Shown here piece by piece: positions 37,633 to 37,757 of a stretch of DNA of 37,757 bases. Below the pieces are notes generated by a model. It did no database searches. It saw only the letters and a list, made by a program, of their open reading frames with translations, and was not told the DNA's origin. Source of the DNA: Streptomyces sp. NRRL S-87 (GTDB lineage: Bacteria > Actinomycetota > Actinomycetes > Streptomycetales > Streptomycetaceae). How positions within the stretch are numbered: position 1 is the first letter of the stretch; every line of letters begins with the position of its first letter. The position numbers and the translations under genes were made by a program. The DNA lies in assembly GCF_000719335.1 (NCBI RefSeq), contig NZ_JOGB01000066.1, forward strand, positions 1-37,757. Direction: 5' to 3'.

Positions 37633-37757
37633 CTTGACAGGGGCGGCCTGCAGGCCCTGCGGCAGGCCCACCCCAGGGGCTTTGGGGGCTCCGCCCCTGG
37701 CCTTCGGCCACCCCTGGCCCGGGCCTGCCTCCGGTCCAGCCTGCCACCCCTGTCAAG
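37633..37757. repeat. 125-bp interrupted palindrome with CTTGACAGGGG ends
   Basis: CTTGACAGGGG (37633-37643) is exactly repeated in inverse at 37747-37757, the last bases of the window. The symmetry continues inward without a single insertion or deletion about base 37695: GGC/GCC (37645/37743), GGCAGGCCC (37661-37669) with GGGCCTGCC (37721-37729), and CCAGGGG (37673-37679) with CCCCTGG (37711-37717). The central part can also fold as CCAGGGGC with GCCCCTGG (37693-37700) plus TGGCC/GGCCA (37698-37710). It could be a miniature inverted-repeat element, a bidirectional terminator or a structured RNA. Confidence 0.8.

Noticed and set aside
34750..37671. A 973-codon open frame on the minus strand opposite the ABC permease
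   Set aside because: Low-complexity Gly/Asp/Glu composition and no start signal. The plus-strand permease has clear FtsX domains.

Overview
The window is a high-GC chromosomal segment of a Streptomyces. The evidence is the extreme GC bias at third codon positions, the frequent GTG starts, the actinobacterial gene order ftsK - rimO - pgsA - cinA - clgR - recA - recX, and an osmoadaptation cluster (osaC, osaA, osaB) that I know from Streptomyces coelicolor. Nothing looks like a prophage, plasmid or CRISPR locus. It is mostly core chromosome with a few lineage-specific genes. The window starts inside a 5S rRNA and ends on the last base of a 125-bp palindrome, so both edges may be assembly break points at repeats.

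Layout. 1-213: 3' part of 5S rRNA, tRNA-Thr(GGT) and a strong terminator, the tail of an rRNA operon. 303-9629: the osmotic-stress block. osaC (anti-sigma kinase + PAS + GAF + PP2C phosphatase) diverges from osaA, a soluble 1829-residue hybrid histidine kinase with about twelve HAMP units. osaB follows, a response regulator without a DNA-binding domain. A SigB-like promoter sits in the osaC/osaA gap. 9782-13759: ftsK DNA translocase, then a RodZ-like HTH membrane protein. 13909-17109: rimO, pgsA, cinA/pncC and clgR are tightly packed and coupled, with a possible 37-codon frame bridging cinA and clgR. 17247-25521: a small membrane protein, a short-chain dehydrogenase, a Nei/Fpg-type DNA glycosylase, a secreted seven-repeat FG-GAP protein and a large Lhr-type helicase. 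25604-27634: an AraC regulator divergent from azlCD, a branched-chain amino acid exporter pair. 27652-32729: a toroid-fold protein of unknown function, DUF3046, an AI-2E family permease, a LysR-type effector domain lacking its HTH and divergent from DUF5997, a DinB-like protein and a two-TM DUF4231/SLATT-like protein. 32792-34765: recA with an SOS-type promoter, then recX. 34930-37476: a large FtsX/MacB-type ABC permease without a visible ATPase. The last 280 bp hold a terminator, GT-rich DNA and the palindrome.

Themes. DNA repair and chromosome handling recur (ftsK, nei, lhr, recA, recX), as do stress signalling (osaABC) and regulated proteolysis (clgR). At the regulatory level, some fourteen genes have a -10-like hexamer 6 or 7 nt before the start codon and no Shine-Dalgarno sequence. 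That is the pattern expected of leaderless mRNAs, and I used it to choose several starts.
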